NCBI GenBank assembly: GCA_016735415.1
Contig: JAERRP010000099.1
Span: forward strand, 1 to 6,436
Source: Desulfobacterales bacterium
GTDB lineage: Bacteria; Desulfobacterota; Desulfobacteria; Desulfobacterales; UBA5852
DNA: 6,436 nucleotides
Reading direction: 5' to 3'
In this document: one piece after another, positions 5,718-6,436 of the stretch
Layout of the letters: each line of letters begins with the position of its first letter
How positions within the stretch are numbered: position 1 is the stretch's first letter
Notes under the pieces: model-generated
Seen by the model: only the letters and a program-made list of their open reading frames with translations
Told to the model about the DNA's origin: nothing
Databases searched by the model: none
Program-made: the position numbers and the translations under genes

Positions 5718-6436
5718 ATGACGCGCTATCGTGATGAAAAAGATTCCATGGGCGTGGTGCAGGTGCCGGAAGCGGCTTACTACGGGGCTCAGACCCAGCG
5801 GGCCGTCGAAAATTTTCCGATCAGCGGCCTGGTGCTGCCGCGCGCGTTTATCCGCGCCCTGGCCCTGATCAAGAAGGCGGCCGCCGAGGTCAACGCCGAG
5901 TTGGGGCTTCTGGAAAAGGACGTGGCTGAAGCCATTGCTCAGGCGGCCGAGGAAGTCATTCAGGGCCGTTTGGACGACCAGTTCGTGGTGGACGTGTTTC
6001 AGACCGGTTCGGGTACCTCGACCAACATGAACATGAACGAGGTCCTCGCATCCCGGGCCAATGAAATCCTCACCGGGCAGAAGGGCTGCCAGGCACCGGT
6101 CCACCCCAACGACCATGTCAACCGGGGTCAGTCCAGCAACGATGTGATCCCCTCGACCATTCATCTGGCCGCGCACATGCAGCTGCGCCAGGTCCTTTAC
6201 CCGGCCCTTGAAGCCCTGCAGCGGGCCCTCAGGCGTCAGGCCCGGGCTTTAGCGACGGTGCGCAAAATCGGCCGCACCCACCTGCAGGATGCCGTCCCCA
6301 TTACGCTGGGCAACGAGTTCGGCGGCTACGCCCGGCAGATCGAGCTGGCGCGCGAACGGCTGCAGGCGGTCGCGCCGCGGCTCCAGGAACTGGCCCTGGG
6401 TGGAACGGCCGTAGGCAGCGGCCTGAACACCCATCC
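5718..6436 (+). CDS. fumC: Class II fumarate hydratase, N-terminal half (runs off the window)
   Basis: Fumarase C interconverts fumarate and L-malate in the cytosolic TCA cycle; the class II type is a homotetramer without an iron-sulfur cluster and so is oxidant-resistant. The window holds 239 complete codons of an expected 460 or so. Visible motifs are [20 protein letters not shown] (9-28), [14 protein letters not shown] (96-109), VHPNDHVN (128-135), QSSND (138-142), [10 protein letters not shown] (183-192) with the catalytic-loop histidine His188, and [14 protein letters not shown] at the edge. NMNMNEV and HPNDHVN favour fumarase over aspartase or argininosuccinate lyase. The signature SS loop (GSSxMPxKxN) lies beyond the window. 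ATG 5718 is chosen because AAGG (5706-5709) is 8 nt upstream and the protein aligns from there. The gene begins 46 bp after the hydrolase-OsmC stop with no terminator, so co-transcription is possible. Confidence 0.94.
   Translation, partial: MTRYRDEKDSMGVVQVPEAAYYGAQTQRAVENFPISGLVLPRAFIRALALIKKAAAEVNAELGLLEKDVAEAIAQAAEEVIQGRLDDQFVVDVFQTGSGTSTNMNMNEVLASRANEILTGQKGCQAPVHPNDHVNRGQSSNDVIPSTIHLAAHMQLRQVLYPALEALQRALRRQARALATVRKIGRTHLQDAVPITLGNEFGGYARQIELARERLQAVAPRLQELALGGTAVGSGLNTH

Noticed and set aside
5701..5721. A six-codon ORF (MKRLQV) overlapping the fumC start
   Set aside because: It is probably a chance reading; its ATG has no ribosome site of its own and the AAGG within it serves fumC.
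5625..6176. A 183-codon minus-strand open frame over the start of fumC
   Set aside because: It is antisense to the strongly conserved fumarase motifs and has no domain of its own.

Overview
The window is a GC-rich, densely coded chromosomal segment from a Gram-negative bacterium. It carries central-carbon (TCA cycle) genes on both sides of a small thiol-redox gene pair. The GC-rich codon use, the proteobacterial-type 2-oxoglutarate dehydrogenase and the pairing of a tandem-thioredoxin/HEAT protein with a hydrolase-OsmC fusion suggest Pseudomonadota or, more likely, Desulfobacterota. That assignment is an inference from protein style, not from a marker gene. I see no mobile element, tRNA, rRNA or CRISPR array.

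Left part, minus strand (1-3240): sucA (E1 of 2-oxoglutarate dehydrogenase, complete) is followed after 11 bp by sucB (E2 dihydrolipoyl succinyltransferase). Only the lipoyl domain and the start of the Ala/Pro linker of sucB are in the window. A near-consensus sigma-70 type promoter (TTGACA, 17 bp, TATGCT) lies about 100 bp upstream of sucA and reads into it.

Middle (3110-3400): a 291-bp divergent intergenic region. It holds the sucA promoter and leader, plus three copies of the motif ATCGGCRGGC (two direct, one inverted) ahead of the plus-strand genes. The inverted copy can pair with either direct copy, giving two alternative stem-loops.

Right part, plus strand (3401-6436): first comes a 322-aa protein joining two thioredoxin-like folds (the second with CPFC) to C-terminal HEAT-like helices. 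Next, 60 bp later, is a 413-aa alpha/beta hydrolase fused to an OsmC peroxidase-type domain. Last, 46 bp later, is fumC (class II fumarase), cut by the window edge. No strong terminator separates these three genes, so they may be transcribed together, although fumC has a possible -10 element of its own.

The most interesting idea is functional. Ohr/OsmC peroxidases are known to take electrons from lipoylated proteins, including the E2 of 2-oxoglutarate dehydrogenase. Here an OsmC-domain protein and a CPFC thioredoxin-like protein are encoded back-to-back with exactly that complex. This suggests a peroxide or electrophile defence module wired to the lipoyl arm of SucB. It is a hypothesis from gene neighbourhood and family knowledge, not something the sequence proves.
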